A stretch of DNA of 64,000 nucleotides from an uncultured Oscillospiraceae bacterium (GCA_944385035.1 CALWVV010000006.1:1-64000); one strand, 5' to 3'. Shown: positions 52,182 through 62,070, counted from the stretch's first letter. The notes: generated from the sequence alone by a model not told the origin. Made by a program: numbers and translations.

Positions 52182-52397
52182 TCAGCGCCGGTCGATCACA
52201 GAAATTTCCCGGTGGATATCCTGAACCTTCGCGTTATAGTCCGCGATTTTTTGGATGATCTCCTCCACGGTGTCCCGCACCAGATAGTAGTCGTGGTTCA
52301 TCATCACGACCTTACACTCTGGGATCAGCTCGATGCACTCAATCTGGTTGTGGTTGAGCAGGAACCGCTCCTTGTTCATTTTCTGCAATTCGATCAC
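52182..52397 (-). CDS. flbD: Flagellar FlbD/SwrD family protein
   Basis: A 71-residue protein with the family core RFLLNHNQIECIELIPECKVVMMNHDYYLVRDTVEEIIQKI. Small proteins of this family lie between flgE and motA in Clostridia and raise motor torque in Bacillus (SwrD). The start may be an internal ATG (MNKERF), as the family usually begins near there. Confidence 0.88.
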   Translation of the reverse strand: MIELQKMNKERFLLNHNQIECIELIPECKVVMMNHDYYLVRDTVEEIIQKIADYNAKVQDIHREISVIDRR

Positions 52398-52490
52398 AAA
52401 ACTCGCCCTCTTTTCTCGTCTGCCGCCGCCTGGAGCGGATGCCCCAGGCGGCGGAGTGTGCTCAATCCGGTGGATCTTACTTATCAGCTA

Positions 52491-53603
52491 TCAGCGCTTC
52501 ATGTTGACCAGCTCTTCCAGCATGGTATCGGTAACGGTGACAATCCGGGTGTTGGCCTGATAGCCCCGCTGGTAGAGGATCATGTTGGTGAATTCGGTGG
52601 CCAAATCAGTGCTGGAGCCCTCCAGGAAGGAGGTCATGATGCCCACGGTGCTGCCGCCCAGCAGTTGGGAAGCGGGATCGACCGTGGTACCATCTTCCAA
52701 GAAAATATTTCCGTTTCTCAGGGAGCCGGTCACCGCGCTGTTGGGGGTGCTGACGGTAATGCTGCCTGCAGCATCACCGGCCGAATAGTAGGGGCCGTCC
52801 GTGTGGAGCACGCCGTTGGGATTTTCCACCGTGCCCAAGGCGATATAGCCTACTACCACGACTTCCTTGGTGTCGGAATTGGTACAGGTAATTTTGCCGT
52901 TTTCATCGATCTTCATGTTGGTATAGTTAATGTAGCCGTCCACATTGGCATCATCGGCATCTTCCGGAGCCACATTCTTTCCCGTATCCGCGATGCCGGG
53001 ATATGTCGTTCCACCCGCGGCAACATAGCCAGGATCGTCAGGGGCAAGGCCATTGCCCTTATCTCTCATGGGCAGACGAATCGGCACCAGATCGGTGCTG
53101 ATCTTTCCTTCATTATTGGGGTCAAGCATCCCCGGAGTGTCTGTGCCTGTACTATTCACAAAGCCATAGACCACATTGCCCTGTCCGTCGGTGAGGTAGC
53201 CGTCCCGGAACTCAAAGTCACCCACGCGGGTCAGGGTCAATTTTTTCACCGCATCCGCGCTGTTGACATCAATGTCCTTCGGACCCACCAGGAAGAATCC
53301 ATCACCGCCGATGGTGCAGTCCAGGTCCCGGCCAGTAGCCACCAGGTCACCGCTGCTCATGTCCAGATCGATGGTGCCCACCGTACAGCCATAGCCGGTC
53401 TGCCGGGGGTTGGTGCTGCCGGTGGTGAGGGTACCCTCAGAACCAGCGCTCAGGGTGCTATAAATGCTATCCTTGAAGGTAAAGCGCTGGGTCTTGTAGC
53501 CATAGGTGTTAACGTTGGCGATGTTGTTACCCACCACGTTCAGGGCCTGCATATGTGTTTTCAAACCAGAAATTGCCGCGCTCATAGCGCCTGACATAGA
53601 CAT
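52491..53603 (-). CDS. flgE: Flagellar hook protein FlgE
   Basis: A 370-residue hook protein. Axial N-terminus MSMSGAMSAAISGLKTHMQALNVVGNNIANVNTYGYK and C-terminus GSSTDLATEFTNMILYQRGYQANTRIVTVTDTMLEELVNMKR are typical, with a variable middle. The start at 53603 has AAGGAG upstream. It is secreted by the flagellar export system. Confidence 0.93.
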   Translation of the reverse strand: MSMSGAMSAAISGLKTHMQALNVVGNNIANVNTYGYKTQRFTFKDSIYSTLSAGSEGTLTTGSTNPRQTGYGCTVGTIDLDMSSGDLVATGRDLDCTIGGDGFFLVGPKDIDVNSADAVKKLTLTRVGDFEFRDGYLTDGQGNVVYGFVNSTGTDTPGMLDPNNEGKISTDLVPIRLPMRDKGNGLAPDDPGYVAAGGTTYPGIADTGKNVAPEDADDANVDGYINYTNMKIDENGKITCTNSDTKEVVVVGYIALGTVENPNGVLHTDGPYYSAGDAAGSITVSTPNSAVTGSLRNGNIFLEDGTTVDPASQLLGGSTVGIMTSFLEGSSTDLATEFTNMILYQRGYQANTRIVTVTDTMLEELVNMKR

Positions 53604-53699
53604 ATTGTTCTTGCTCCTTCTTCCGAAATTTGTGCGCCGCCGGGAAACCGTCATTCACACGGTCCCCAGAGCCCCCTTTCGGTCCTGCCCTCTGTAATC

Positions 53700-54089
53700 T
53701 TACAGGAACACGGCGCCGTCAATGTTCGTAAAAATATTTTCCTTCATCTCCGACTGGGACATTGCGGTAATGACCCGGTTGTTGGGGACGTTGACGATAA
53801 AGGCCGCCAAGGTCTGGTCTAGTGCCAGAATATTGGTAGCTCCTTTGGCCTGCGCCCGCTCAACGGAATCACCCAGTCGTTCCAGCAGCGTGGGAGTGAC
53901 TTCGATGCCCCGTTCCTCCGCACGGCTCAGCGCGTGCTTGGAAAAGGCCACCTGACGGGTTTGGGTACACGCCATCTGCTGCTGCAGGACAGAGTCAAAG
54001 CTGTCACTGCTTTGGGTTGTTTGGCGAGTGCGGGGTTCTGTCTGCCCAAGTCCGCCGGATCCACCCACACGATAGATCGGTCCGACCAC
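53700..54089 (-). CDS. Flagellar operon protein, TIGR02530 family
   Basis: A 129-residue protein with the family core FSKHALSRAEERGIEVTPTLLERLGDSVERAQAKGATNILALDQTLAAFIVNVPNNRVITAM. It is commonly found between flgD and flgE in Firmicutes; its role is not established. It begins at GTG with AAAGGAGGTG upstream. Confidence 0.85.
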   Translation of the reverse strand: MVGPIYRVGGSGGLGQTEPRTRQTTQSSDSFDSVLQQQMACTQTRQVAFSKHALSRAEERGIEVTPTLLERLGDSVERAQAKGATNILALDQTLAAFIVNVPNNRVITAMSQSEMKENIFTNIDGAVFL

Positions 54090-54121
54090 GGGAACACCTC
54101 CTTTATCTGCCGTTCAGCGGC

Positions 54122-54700
54122 TTATACGTTTGGGGTCTGGTTGTTTTCGCCGTCACTGTCACCGTCGCCGCTTTCGCCTTCTCCACCCTCCTCGGGTTCC
54201 TCAGGCAGCGTACCAACGGCCATAATACTGTTCAGAGGATACATCTCATCGTTGACAAAGATAACGGGGACACCCTCATAGGTGCCGGTACCAGTGACCT
54301 CGCCCACGATCTCCTGGAGATTGCCCTCCTCATCATAGGAGCCTACTGTGACCGTCTTTCCCACCAGAGAGGCGGCATAGGTCAGAGTATTGGCGGCAGT
54401 AATCTCTTCCAGGCTGGTCTGAACCTTTGTCAGCATCTGTACCGTGGACATCTGCACCATTTGATTGAGCATATCAGAGGTATCTGCCGTGTTGTCGATG
54501 GTCTGGTTTTGCAATTGCCGGACCATAAGCTGAAGAAAGTCCTCAAAGTTCAAACCAAAGGCGTCATCGTCCTCAGCTACCGTAAACCCTAACTTCTCAA
54601 TTTCTTCGGGGGTCAGCGTGCTCCTGCTCTGATTGACAGAATAGGCGTTGTTTTTCTGGAGTGTATCCAGAGAAATCGGCATAAAATCGCTGCTTGTCAT
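54122..54700 (-). CDS. flgD: Flagellar hook assembly protein FlgD
   Basis: A 192-residue hook-capping protein. The conserved N-terminal segment (LNFEDFLQLMVRQLQNQTIDNTADTSDMLNQMVQMSTVQMLTKVQTSL) is present, with an acidic, Gly/Glu-rich tail (EPEEGGEGESGDGDSDGE) at the C-terminus. GAGGTGAAATAGC precedes the ATG. Confidence 0.92.
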   Translation of the reverse strand: MTSSDFMPISLDTLQKNNAYSVNQSRSTLTPEEIEKLGFTVAEDDDAFGLNFEDFLQLMVRQLQNQTIDNTADTSDMLNQMVQMSTVQMLTKVQTSLEEITAANTLTYAASLVGKTVTVGSYDEEGNLQEIVGEVTGTGTYEGVPVIFVNDEMYPLNSIMAVGTLPEEPEEGGEGESGDGDSDGENNQTPNV

Positions 54701-54727
54701 GCTATTTCACCTCTGCTTCTTCACCGT

Positions 54728-55897
54728 TTACACGGCGTCTGTCTCCATCTCCAGCAGTCCAAGCCGGAGCTGATGGAGGAAGTTCTCCGCCTCCTGGCGG
54801 GGTGTGTTGCGCTGCTGCTGTTGATGGGATTGCTGCTGTTGCTGGCCGCCATCCTGATCGGGGTGCTGCCAGGCGGACTGGTTCTCCTGGGGCTGGGCCA
54901 CCTGCACCCGCACCTCACTGTGGGTATTGTCCTGCAGGATCAGGCCCAGGGTAGAGGCATGGTCGCTGAGCAGCCGGGCAGTCTGCTCGGTCTCGGCGTG
55001 GAGCACCACATGGAGGACTCCCTCCGGCGTACGGGTAAATTCCGCGGTTACGGTACCCAGATTGGCCGGATTAAGCTTGATCTCCACACGCTGATCTCCC
55101 TGATCCAACGCACCCTTCAGGATGTTGCTCAGGGACTTCTCCACCTCCTGGGCGGGGGCAGTCATATCTACGCTCTCCCCCTCGCCTACCCGCACCGGAG
55201 TGGCCTCCACATTCTGGAACAGGGGAGTTTGGAAACTCTCCACCGTCACGTCCTTGCCCTCGTCGCTTCCGGTCTGGGCCGCAGCGGACTGGGTCATGTC
55301 CTGAGTCAGATTCTCCTGGGCTGTGCTCTGGGTGTCGGCGCTTTGGGATACCGTCTCACTGCTTTGCAGGACAGAAACCGGGGCGGCCTGCACATCAGAT
55401 GTGGTCTCGGGCTGGACGGTCTGCTGGGGCTGAGCAGTCTCCTGCTGGACCTGAGGCAGTACGGTCCCGGCCTGAACCTGGGACTGGGCAGTCAGAACCG
55501 TCTGTGTGTCAGCCACGGCCGCCTCAATCGTTACCACCTGGGCCACAGGGGACTCTGCCGAGCCGACTGCCTCCACGAAGTTGGCCTGGACAGCCATCAG
55601 ATCGCTGTACACCGCGGGCGCGGCCGCAGCGGCCACCACCTCCAGGTTGGCGTTTGGGGAATCCTTGTCGGGCTTTTCGGAGGTCCCCACATTCTGGTCA
55701 CCCTGGGGATCTTTCAGGTTGGTGTCCTCCTTCCCGGCCTGGGTCGTATCTTCCCGGCGCTGTTCCAGCAAGTCCTGGAAGGATGTACCGCCCTGGTGGT
55801 CCTGGGTGTTGGCTGTCTGACCGGCTCCCTGGGTCGTCTGGGACATCTGCCATACACTCTGCAATGTCATCTGCAGCAGCATGTCTGTCATGTTCAT
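54728..55897 (-). CDS. fliK: Flagellar hook-length control protein FliK
   Basis: A 389-residue protein. The long Gln/Thr/Val-rich middle (QVQAGTVLPQVQQETAQPQQ) is low in complexity, as expected for the molecular ruler. The C-terminal domain (about 280-370, VEIKLNPANLGTVTAEFTRT and VVLHAETEQTARLLSDH) is the FlhB-contacting part. The ATG at 55897 has AAGGAGG eight bases upstream; a GTG at 55906 is too close to it. Confidence 0.9.
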   Translation of the reverse strand: MNMTDMLLQMTLQSVWQMSQTTQGAGQTANTQDHQGGTSFQDLLEQRREDTTQAGKEDTNLKDPQGDQNVGTSEKPDKDSPNANLEVVAAAAAPAVYSDLMAVQANFVEAVGSAESPVAQVVTIEAAVADTQTVLTAQSQVQAGTVLPQVQQETAQPQQTVQPETTSDVQAAPVSVLQSSETVSQSADTQSTAQENLTQDMTQSAAAQTGSDEGKDVTVESFQTPLFQNVEATPVRVGEGESVDMTAPAQEVEKSLSNILKGALDQGDQRVEIKLNPANLGTVTAEFTRTPEGVLHVVLHAETEQTARLLSDHASTLGLILQDNTHSEVRVQVAQPQENQSAWQHPDQDGGQQQQQSHQQQQRNTPRQEAENFLHQLRLGLLEMETDAV

Positions 55898-55930
55898 CGT
55901 TCTCACCTCCTTTCAATGGGGTAATTTTCT

Positions 55931-56374
55931 TCAACTCCGCTCGGCACGTACGGCGGAGACCAATTCATCAATGAAATGCTCGTCCTGCTTTTGCAGCTCT
56001 TTCTGGTAGGCGTCCTTCTGCTTCTCCTTCAGGCGCTCCAAAATGGCGGCATCCTGATGGGCCTGGAGCACCTTGGCACGCTGCTGCTCTGCTTCGGCCT
56101 GCAGCTCCTGCAGGCGGTTGGTCTCTCGGGTGATCTCCATCTCCAGCACCCGCAGGCCCATTTCAAACCCCAGTGCCTCGGAGACCGCGATTCCCTGGGC
56201 TGCCTCTTCCCGGAAGCGGCGGTTCAGCTCCTGGTAACGGGCCTTGGCGTCATCCACCCGGTCCTGCTGCTGGGCCACTTTCTGAAGGGTTCGGGCATAT
56301 TCGTTCTGCCGCCCCTCCAGTACCTGCTGGCGGTAGCCCAGCACGCTGTCCAGGCCGAACTGAAACTTCTTCAT
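55931..56374 (-). CDS. fliJ: Flagellar export protein FliJ
   Basis: A 147-residue, almost wholly helical coiled-coil protein (MKKFQFGLDSVLGYRQQVLEGRQNEYA, then long Gln/Glu/Arg heptads). It is the central stalk of the export ATPase FliI. Position after fliI is standard. Confidence 0.92.
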   Translation of the reverse strand: MKKFQFGLDSVLGYRQQVLEGRQNEYARTLQKVAQQQDRVDDAKARYQELNRRFREEAAQGIAVSEALGFEMGLRVLEMEITRETNRLQELQAEAEQQRAKVLQAHQDAAILERLKEKQKDAYQKELQKQDEHFIDELVSAVRAERS

Positions 56375-56385
56375 GGGAGCTCACC

Positions 56386-57687
56386 TCACAGTAATTTCCG
56401 CATCATGTCCAGGTCCTCCTCATAGGAGAACCCCTCCTGGGTCCCCTGCATCAAAAACTGCTGGATGCCGTCGATTTTGCTCAGGGCGTAGTCCAGCTTA
56501 GGGTTGGTCCCCGCCTTATATGCACCAATCGACACCAGGTCCAGGTTCTTCTCATACACACCCATCACATCCCGAATCCGGGCCGCCATCTGGCGGTGCT
56601 CCGGGGAGACGATATCGGTCATAAGACGGGAGATGCTCGCCCCCACGTCAATGGCGGGGAAGTGGTTGCTGTTGGCCAGGCGGCGGGACAAAACGATGTG
56701 TCCGTCCAGGATACCACGCACGGTGTCGGCAATGGGCTCGTTGGTATCGTCGCCCTCCACAAGCACGGTGTACACTCCGGTGATGGAGCCCTTCTGGAAA
56801 TTTCCGCTGCGCTCCAGCAGCTTGGGCAGCTCGGCATAAATGGAAGGGGTGTAGCCCCGAGCCACCGGGGGCTCTCCTACCGCCAGGCCAATCTCACGCT
56901 GGGCCATGGCAAATCGGGTGAGGGAGTCCATCATCAACAGCACATCGTACCCCTGGTCCCGGAAGTACTCCGCCACGCCCGTGGCCACCGATGGGCAGCG
57001 TTTCCGCAGCATGGCAGGCTGGTCTGATGTTGCCACTACCAGCACCGAACGGCTCATGCCTTCCGGCCCCAAGTCTTTCTCCATGAATTCCAGCACCTCG
57101 CGGCCACGTTCGCCCACCAGAGCGATCACGTTGATGTCCGCCTTCACGTGCTTGGCGATCATGCCCATCAGAGTACTTTTCCCCACGCCGGAACCGGCAA
57201 AGATTCCGATTCTCTGCCCCTTACCCACAGTGAGCATGCCGTCGATGGCTTTGACGCCGAACTCCAGCCGCTCCCGAATGGGGGGACGGGCCATGGGATT
57301 GATGTAGTTGGCTCCGTCTACACAGAAGGAGGTGCCGCCGCGGAAGGGGCCCTTGCCGTCAATGGGCTGTCCCAGGGCGTTGATGACCCGCCCCTTAAGA
57401 AAGGGGCCCATATTGAGACTCAGCCGCCGGCCGGTATTGCGCACAAAGTTCCCCGCCGAAATGCCGCTCATGTCTGAGTAGGGCATGAGCAGAATGCGGT
57501 CATTTTTGAAGCCAACTACCTCAGCCATCACCTGGCCGCCTGACTCTCCGTTGTAGATCCGGCAGATGTCACCTACGGCGGCCCGGCCGCCGGAGGCCTC
57601 AATGGACATGCCCACAATATTTTCGATTTTTCCCGTGTAGCTGACGGTCTGGGCCGACTGCACACGCTGTATCATCTCTTCAAACAA
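56386..57687 (-). CDS. fliI: Flagellum-specific ATPase FliI
   Basis: A 433-residue ATPase related to F1-beta. The Walker A is GIFAGSGVGKST (about 165-176) and the Walker B strand DVLLMMDSLTRFA. RGYTPSIYAELPKLLERSG and SRRLANSNHFPAIDV are also typical. It begins at TTG with GAGGAG seven bases upstream; an ATG 12 bases later is an alternative start. It powers flagellar export with FliH and FliJ. Confidence 0.95.
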   Translation of the reverse strand: MFEEMIQRVQSAQTVSYTGKIENIVGMSIEASGGRAAVGDICRIYNGESGGQVMAEVVGFKNDRILLMPYSDMSGISAGNFVRNTGRRLSLNMGPFLKGRVINALGQPIDGKGPFRGGTSFCVDGANYINPMARPPIRERLEFGVKAIDGMLTVGKGQRIGIFAGSGVGKSTLMGMIAKHVKADINVIALVGERGREVLEFMEKDLGPEGMSRSVLVVATSDQPAMLRKRCPSVATGVAEYFRDQGYDVLLMMDSLTRFAMAQREIGLAVGEPPVARGYTPSIYAELPKLLERSGNFQKGSITGVYTVLVEGDDTNEPIADTVRGILDGHIVLSRRLANSNHFPAIDVGASISRLMTDIVSPEHRQMAARIRDVMGVYEKNLDLVSIGAYKAGTNPKLDYALSKIDGIQQFLMQGTQEGFSYEEDLDMMRKLL

Positions 57688-57700
57688 GGCCTGTCTCCTC

Positions 57701-58540
57701 TTATCCGCCTCGCAGAATATCCTTCAAATTATCAAGCTGGGTGGAGGCGCTGGCGTCGATAATCTCATCAGGCATCTCGATAATGCAAGTGCCCGACTCG
57801 TCATCAGCCATGGGGATCAGCTTGATATGATCGGACAGTCCCGCCAGAGAGGCGGTAAGCTCCGGGGCGATCTGGGCCAGCTCCCGTGCGTCGCAGCCCC
57901 CGATATAGATACGCACCCACTCCCGCCGCCGCAGACGCTCGGTGGCCATCTGCACCATGCGCAAAATGACCTCGCGGCTGCTTTTAAGGCTGATGTGGAT
58001 CACTTTTTCCGCTACCGCGATACTCAGGTCCCGCAGCTCGTCCTGGGTCTGGGACATCAGATCCTCTTTGGCCTGTGTGGCCTGATCCAGGAATTTCTTA
58101 AGCTCTTCTGCCTGCTGCTGCCGCTGCTCTTCCAGCTTGACCTGGCCTTCGGCCTGGGCCTTGGCCATCCCGTCGGCGTACCCCTGGCGGTACCCCTCCT
58201 CCTGTGCCTCCTCCCGCAGGCGCTGGGCCTGCTCTTCGCCCTGCTGGCGGTACTGCTCCAGCAGCTGCTCGCCCTCCCGCTTGGCCTGGGCCATGATGGC
58301 CTCGGCCTGAATCCGGGCGTAGGAGAACATGGCCGCCGCCCCCTGTCCGGGGTCGGGGCCGGGCTGCTCCTCCGCTTCCTGGACCGGTTCGGGCACCTTC
58401 TCCTCGGGCGCTTCCGGCTCCGGCTGGGGAGGCGGCTCCGGCTCTACTACAATATCGTCCACCTGGGGGAACTGGAACTGCTCCACCTGGGGGCGAAGAA
58501 AATGCTTAAAAATATTAGGCAATGATATCGTCCTTTCCAC
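57701..58540 (-). CDS. fliH: Flagellar assembly protein FliH
   Basis: A 279-residue regulator of FliI. A Pro/Glu-rich N-terminal section (EPEPPPQPEPEAPEEKVPEP) and a long Gln/Glu/Ala coiled coil (about 75-170) precede a C-terminal FliI-binding domain (IAVAEKVIHISLKSSREVILRMVQMATERL). The GTG start at 58540 overlaps fliG by 26 bases; a TTG at 58522 with AAAGGA upstream is an equally good choice. Confidence 0.88.
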   Translation of the reverse strand: MERTISLPNIFKHFLRPQVEQFQFPQVDDIVVEPEPPPQPEPEAPEEKVPEPVQEAEEQPGPDPGQGAAAMFSYARIQAEAIMAQAKREGEQLLEQYRQQGEEQAQRLREEAQEEGYRQGYADGMAKAQAEGQVKLEEQRQQQAEELKKFLDQATQAKEDLMSQTQDELRDLSIAVAEKVIHISLKSSREVILRMVQMATERLRRREWVRIYIGGCDARELAQIAPELTASLAGLSDHIKLIPMADDESGTCIIEMPDEIIDASASTQLDNLKDILRGG

Positions 58541-59585
58541 CCTTGAGGATGATCAGCTCGTTCTTCTCCTCCAGGTCGCGGATCACGCCCACAATACGCT
58601 GCTGAGCGGCCTCCACGTCCCGAATCCGCACGTTGACCGTGACCTCCAGGTCGTCCCGGATGCTCTGGGCCATACGGGCGGAGACGTTGGTGAAGATCTT
58701 GTTGGCCACCTCGCTGTTGGCACCCTTGAGGGCCAGAACCAGATCCTTGGGATCGCAATCCCGCAGGAAGCGCTGTACAGAACGGTCGTCCATGGTGACA
58801 ATATCTTCGAAGACGAACATCCGCTTGCGGATCTCGTCGGCCAGCTCGGAGTTGTGCGTGGACAGGCGGTCGAAGATGCTCTTCTCGCTGGCCCGGTCCA
58901 GATTGTTCATCACGTCGGCCACGAAGTCCACGCCGCCTACCTTCACGTTGTTGGTGGTCATGATGCTGGAGAAGCGCTTCTCCATCTCTGCCTCAATGGT
59001 CTTTACCGCCGCAGGAGAGGCGCTCTCCATGTTGGCGATGTTCTCCACTACCTTCACCTGGCGTTCCGGGTCAAGCTCGTCAATGACGGCCGCCGACTTC
59101 TCCGGGTCCACATAGGACAGCACCAGGGCGATGGTCTGGGGCCGCTCATGCTGCAGGGCTGCGTACAGGGATTTCTCATCCGCCTTGTTCAGGAAGGAGA
59201 ACTCCCGGTTCTTCAGGGACTTGGTTACCTTGTCCAGCAGCATACTTGCCGTCTGACTTCCGAAGGCACGCTCCAAGACGGCCCTGGCATACTCCAGTCC
59301 GCCCTCGGTCACAGCCTTGTTGGTCATGCACATCTGGTAGTACTCATTGAGTACATCCTCGGTAGTGGCCGCATCCACATAGCCCAGCTTGGCGACCTCC
59401 AGGGTGATCTGCTCCACATCCTCCGGTTCCATGTACTGGTAGAGCTGGGAAGCCTTTTCGGTTCCCAGGGAGATGATCACCGCAGCTGCCTTCTGCTGGC
59501 GGGTCAGTTCATTTTTCAGTGGGGTGGATGCTGGTTTGAACGGGGTGGCTGTTCCCTGAGCCGGAGGCGCTGTCATTTCACTCAT
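58515..59585 (-). CDS. fliG: Flagellar motor switch protein FliG
   Basis: A 356-residue switch protein. An Ala/Pro/Thr-rich N-terminal extension of about 25 residues is followed by the FliG N, middle (EHPQ-like motif LQHERPQTIALVLSYV) and C domains. The C-terminal domain has the charged torque helix around LSTHNSELADEIRKRMFVFEDIVTMDDRSVQRFLRD. The ATG at 59585 overlaps the fliF stop (ATGA). Confidence 0.94.
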   Translation of the reverse strand: MSEMTAPPAQGTATPFKPASTPLKNELTRQQKAAAVIISLGTEKASQLYQYMEPEDVEQITLEVAKLGYVDAATTEDVLNEYYQMCMTNKAVTEGGLEYARAVLERAFGSQTASMLLDKVTKSLKNREFSFLNKADEKSLYAALQHERPQTIALVLSYVDPEKSAAVIDELDPERQVKVVENIANMESASPAAVKTIEAEMEKRFSSIMTTNNVKVGGVDFVADVMNNLDRASEKSIFDRLSTHNSELADEIRKRMFVFEDIVTMDDRSVQRFLRDCDPKDLVLALKGANSEVANKIFTNVSARMAQSIRDDLEVTVNVRIRDVEAAQQRIVGVIRDLEEKNELIILKGGKDDIIA

Positions 59586-61183
59586 TTTGCACCTTCCCCT
59601 TCCCGCAGCCAATTCTTCACCATCTGAGCCGCGATCTCCGGATTTTCTTCTGCAAACTTACGCACATCCTGCCGCAGCTCCAGGCTCTTTTCCGTCTGCA
59701 TCTCCATAATATCGGGCTTGGCCTCAACAACCGGCGCCGCCTGCAGCGCACCGGTGGCCATGGCTTCCTCTTGTGCCAGCTTGCGGCGCTTCTTCGCGCG
59801 GATGCGATGGACGATCAGGATCACTGCCAGCAGCACCAGGAACAGGACCCCGCCGCCAATGGCGGCATAGACTGCCCAGCCAGGCAGATCTCCCGCTGCA
59901 GCAATGGGCGCGTTATCCTCTGTGGGCTGATAGAAGGGGGCCACCAGAATGGAGATCTTTTCCGCCTGATCGGCCTGGGAGATCCCCGCGGCCCGGCCCA
60001 CATGGTCATATAGGTCGGCGGTATTGGTACTTCCGGCCACCTTCTCGTTGATGGTCACTGAGACCATCACGTCCCGGATATAACCGGCAGTCCGCTCCAC
60101 CTGCTGCTTCTGCGTATCTACCAGATAGTCGTTCTGCCCAGAGCTGGAGAGTACCTGTTCCGTACCGTCGGGCTGCATCTGCTCGGTAACATAGGTGTTC
60201 AGGTCGGCATTGGACTGCGTTCCCGCCACGCCGCCGGTGGCGTTATCTTCGCCCCGTATCACCTGGTTCTCCCAGATCTGAGAGCCAATGATGCTGTCAT
60301 CATTTCCCTCAGCATTTTCTTCCTGGGTGTAGTCGGTGGAATCGGTATAAGTACGGTCCACATCTACCACGGTGTTCACGCCGACCTGGACATTGCCTTC
60401 TCCGTAAAGGGGAAGCAGGGTCTGCATGACCCGTGTACGGATGTTGTTGTTCCACTGTTCTTCCAGCTTCAGCTTCAGTTCAGAGGTGTCCTGCAGGTCA
60501 TCAAAGCCATCTGCCACAGTGTAAGGGTTGCCGTAGGTATCTTCAATGGATACATTTTCCACATTCAGCCCCGCAAGGCCGTTGCTGACCAGATTACGGA
60601 TGGCCTTCACCTGATTGTCGGTGAGCGTCTTTCCATCCTCCATAGTCACGGTTACCGTAGCAGTAGCCTCCACCTTGTTGCTGCTGTCCAGCACATAGGT
60701 GTGGTCCTCTCCCGGTGTCAGGAATACCGCCGCATCCTTCACCCCGTCAAAGTTGCAGATGACTGCCTGCATACGGTCCTGCAGGGCATAGAGAGTCACC
60801 TGGTTGCGCTCTGACTCGGTGGTCAGGCTCCCCACATGATCGAAATATGTATCATAGCTATAGCCTGAGGAGGGATAACCCGCCTGGAGCACCTGGGCCT
60901 TTAAGGCGGCCTCCTGGCTCTCCGGCACCAGAATGGTGTCGTCCTCTACCTTATATTGTGTGATCCCATTGTCAGACAGGTAAGCCAGAATGGCAGACAT
61001 ATCCGTCTGACTCAGACCGCTAAACAACGTGGCATAAGGCTGGTTGCTCACCACCGCAAACAGGATGGCCAGGACAACCACAACCGTCACAACACCGGCT
61101 CCCAAAAGGGTCTTTATCTTTCGGGAGGTGGATTTCCACCGCTGCTTGGCTGCAGCGGCGATTTTCTTTGCTTTCTCGCCCAT
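59582..61183 (-). CDS. fliF: Flagellar MS-ring protein FliF
   Basis: A 533-residue MS-ring protein. Membrane helix 1 is GVVTVVVVLAILFAVVSNQ (about 30-48); the YscJ-like ring-building domain has LFSGLSQTDMSAILAYLSDNGI. A second membrane helix (WAVYAAIGGGVLFLVLLAVILIV) precedes the C-terminal FliG-binding tail ending FAEENPEIAAQMVKNWLREG. GAGGGAG precedes the ATG. Confidence 0.95.
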   Translation of the reverse strand: MGEKAKKIAAAAKQRWKSTSRKIKTLLGAGVVTVVVVLAILFAVVSNQPYATLFSGLSQTDMSAILAYLSDNGITQYKVEDDTILVPESQEAALKAQVLQAGYPSSGYSYDTYFDHVGSLTTESERNQVTLYALQDRMQAVICNFDGVKDAAVFLTPGEDHTYVLDSSNKVEATATVTVTMEDGKTLTDNQVKAIRNLVSNGLAGLNVENVSIEDTYGNPYTVADGFDDLQDTSELKLKLEEQWNNNIRTRVMQTLLPLYGEGNVQVGVNTVVDVDRTYTDSTDYTQEENAEGNDDSIIGSQIWENQVIRGEDNATGGVAGTQSNADLNTYVTEQMQPDGTEQVLSSSGQNDYLVDTQKQQVERTAGYIRDVMVSVTINEKVAGSTNTADLYDHVGRAAGISQADQAEKISILVAPFYQPTEDNAPIAAAGDLPGWAVYAAIGGGVLFLVLLAVILIVHRIRAKKRRKLAQEEAMATGALQAAPVVEAKPDIMEMQTEKSLELRQDVRKFAEENPEIAAQMVKNWLREGEGAK

Positions 61184-61216
61184 ATTAACTCCCTCGGATC
61201 AGATATCTTTCCTTCT

Positions 61217-61528
61217 TTACAAGCTGATCCGCATTAACTCACTGTAAGCATCCAAAGCCCGATCCCGCATCTGAACCAGCAATTCAGTGGCCACCGCCGC
61301 CTGGGTGGCAGCAATCGTAGCCTCAGCCGGATTGTCCAGCTGGCCGGTGACCAAGGCGTAGTATTTCTCGTTTCGAGTCGCGTCGGTCTGCTTTACATTA
61401 TCAATCATCGACTGAAAGACCTGCGAAAACATAGAAGGCTCCGAGCTGCCTGTGCCCATGTTTGCCGCCGTCGGTGTAACAGCGGACGAAATCGGCTGGA
61501 TCTGAGCGATCGTCTGAATATTTGCCAT
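61217..61528 (-). CDS. fliE: Flagellar hook-basal body protein FliE
   Basis: A 103-residue protein linking MS ring and rod. The C-terminal half (SQVFQSMIDNVKQTDA, LVTGQLDNPAEATIAATQAAVATELLVQMRDRALDAYSELMRISL) is typical. The ATG at 61528 has AAAGGGAG upstream; the open frame reaching 61597 has no such site. Confidence 0.93.
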   Translation of the reverse strand: MANIQTIAQIQPISSAVTPTAANMGTGSSEPSMFSQVFQSMIDNVKQTDATRNEKYYALVTGQLDNPAEATIAATQAAVATELLVQMRDRALDAYSELMRISL

Positions 61529-61607
61529 GGTTTGTTCTCCCTTTCCTGCCGGATTCCTTGCTTCGTTTCTATATAAAAGGTTGCTCCGGCTATACACACT
61601 TGCCTGC

Positions 61608-62057
61608 TTACTTTCCGATCTCCAGGCCCTTGGCCGTCACCTGCTTGAGCACATTGAAGGCAGTCACATCAGCGGAATAGGCCTGGGAAGCGGACATAGC
61701 GTCGGCAATCTCCTTGATCAGATCCACATTGGGCATCTCCACGTAGCCGTCAGCATTGGCGTCGGGATTCGTGGGGTCGTAGACTAACTTAAAATCAGAG
61801 GGGTCCTCAGCAATCTCGGCCACCTGTACGCCGCCCTGGCTGGATACGGTCTCTCCCCTGGCCTGCGCCAGGGCCTGCTGGAAGGGGGTCATACGGTCCT
61901 GGGACTGCAGAACTACAACCTTCCGGCGGTAGGGTCCGTCACCTCCTTCGGTGCGGGTGGTATTCTGATTGGTGATATTTTCTGAAATCACATCCAAACG
62001 CAGCTGCTGAGCGGTCAAGCCGGAACCAACCACGTTCATGGAGCTTAAAAATGCCAT
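61608..62057 (-). CDS. flgC: Flagellar basal-body rod protein FlgC
   Basis: A 149-residue proximal rod protein. MNVVGSGLTAQQLRLDVISENITNQNTTRTEGG at the N-terminus and VEMPNVDLIKEIADAMSASQAYSADVTAFNVLKQV at the C-terminus are hallmarks. AAGGAGG precedes the ATG. Confidence 0.95.
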   Translation of the reverse strand: MAFLSSMNVVGSGLTAQQLRLDVISENITNQNTTRTEGGDGPYRRKVVVLQSQDRMTPFQQALAQARGETVSSQGGVQVAEIAEDPSDFKLVYDPTNPDANADGYVEMPNVDLIKEIADAMSASQAYSADVTAFNVLKQVTAKGLEIGK

Positions 62058-62070
62058 GATCTATGCCTCC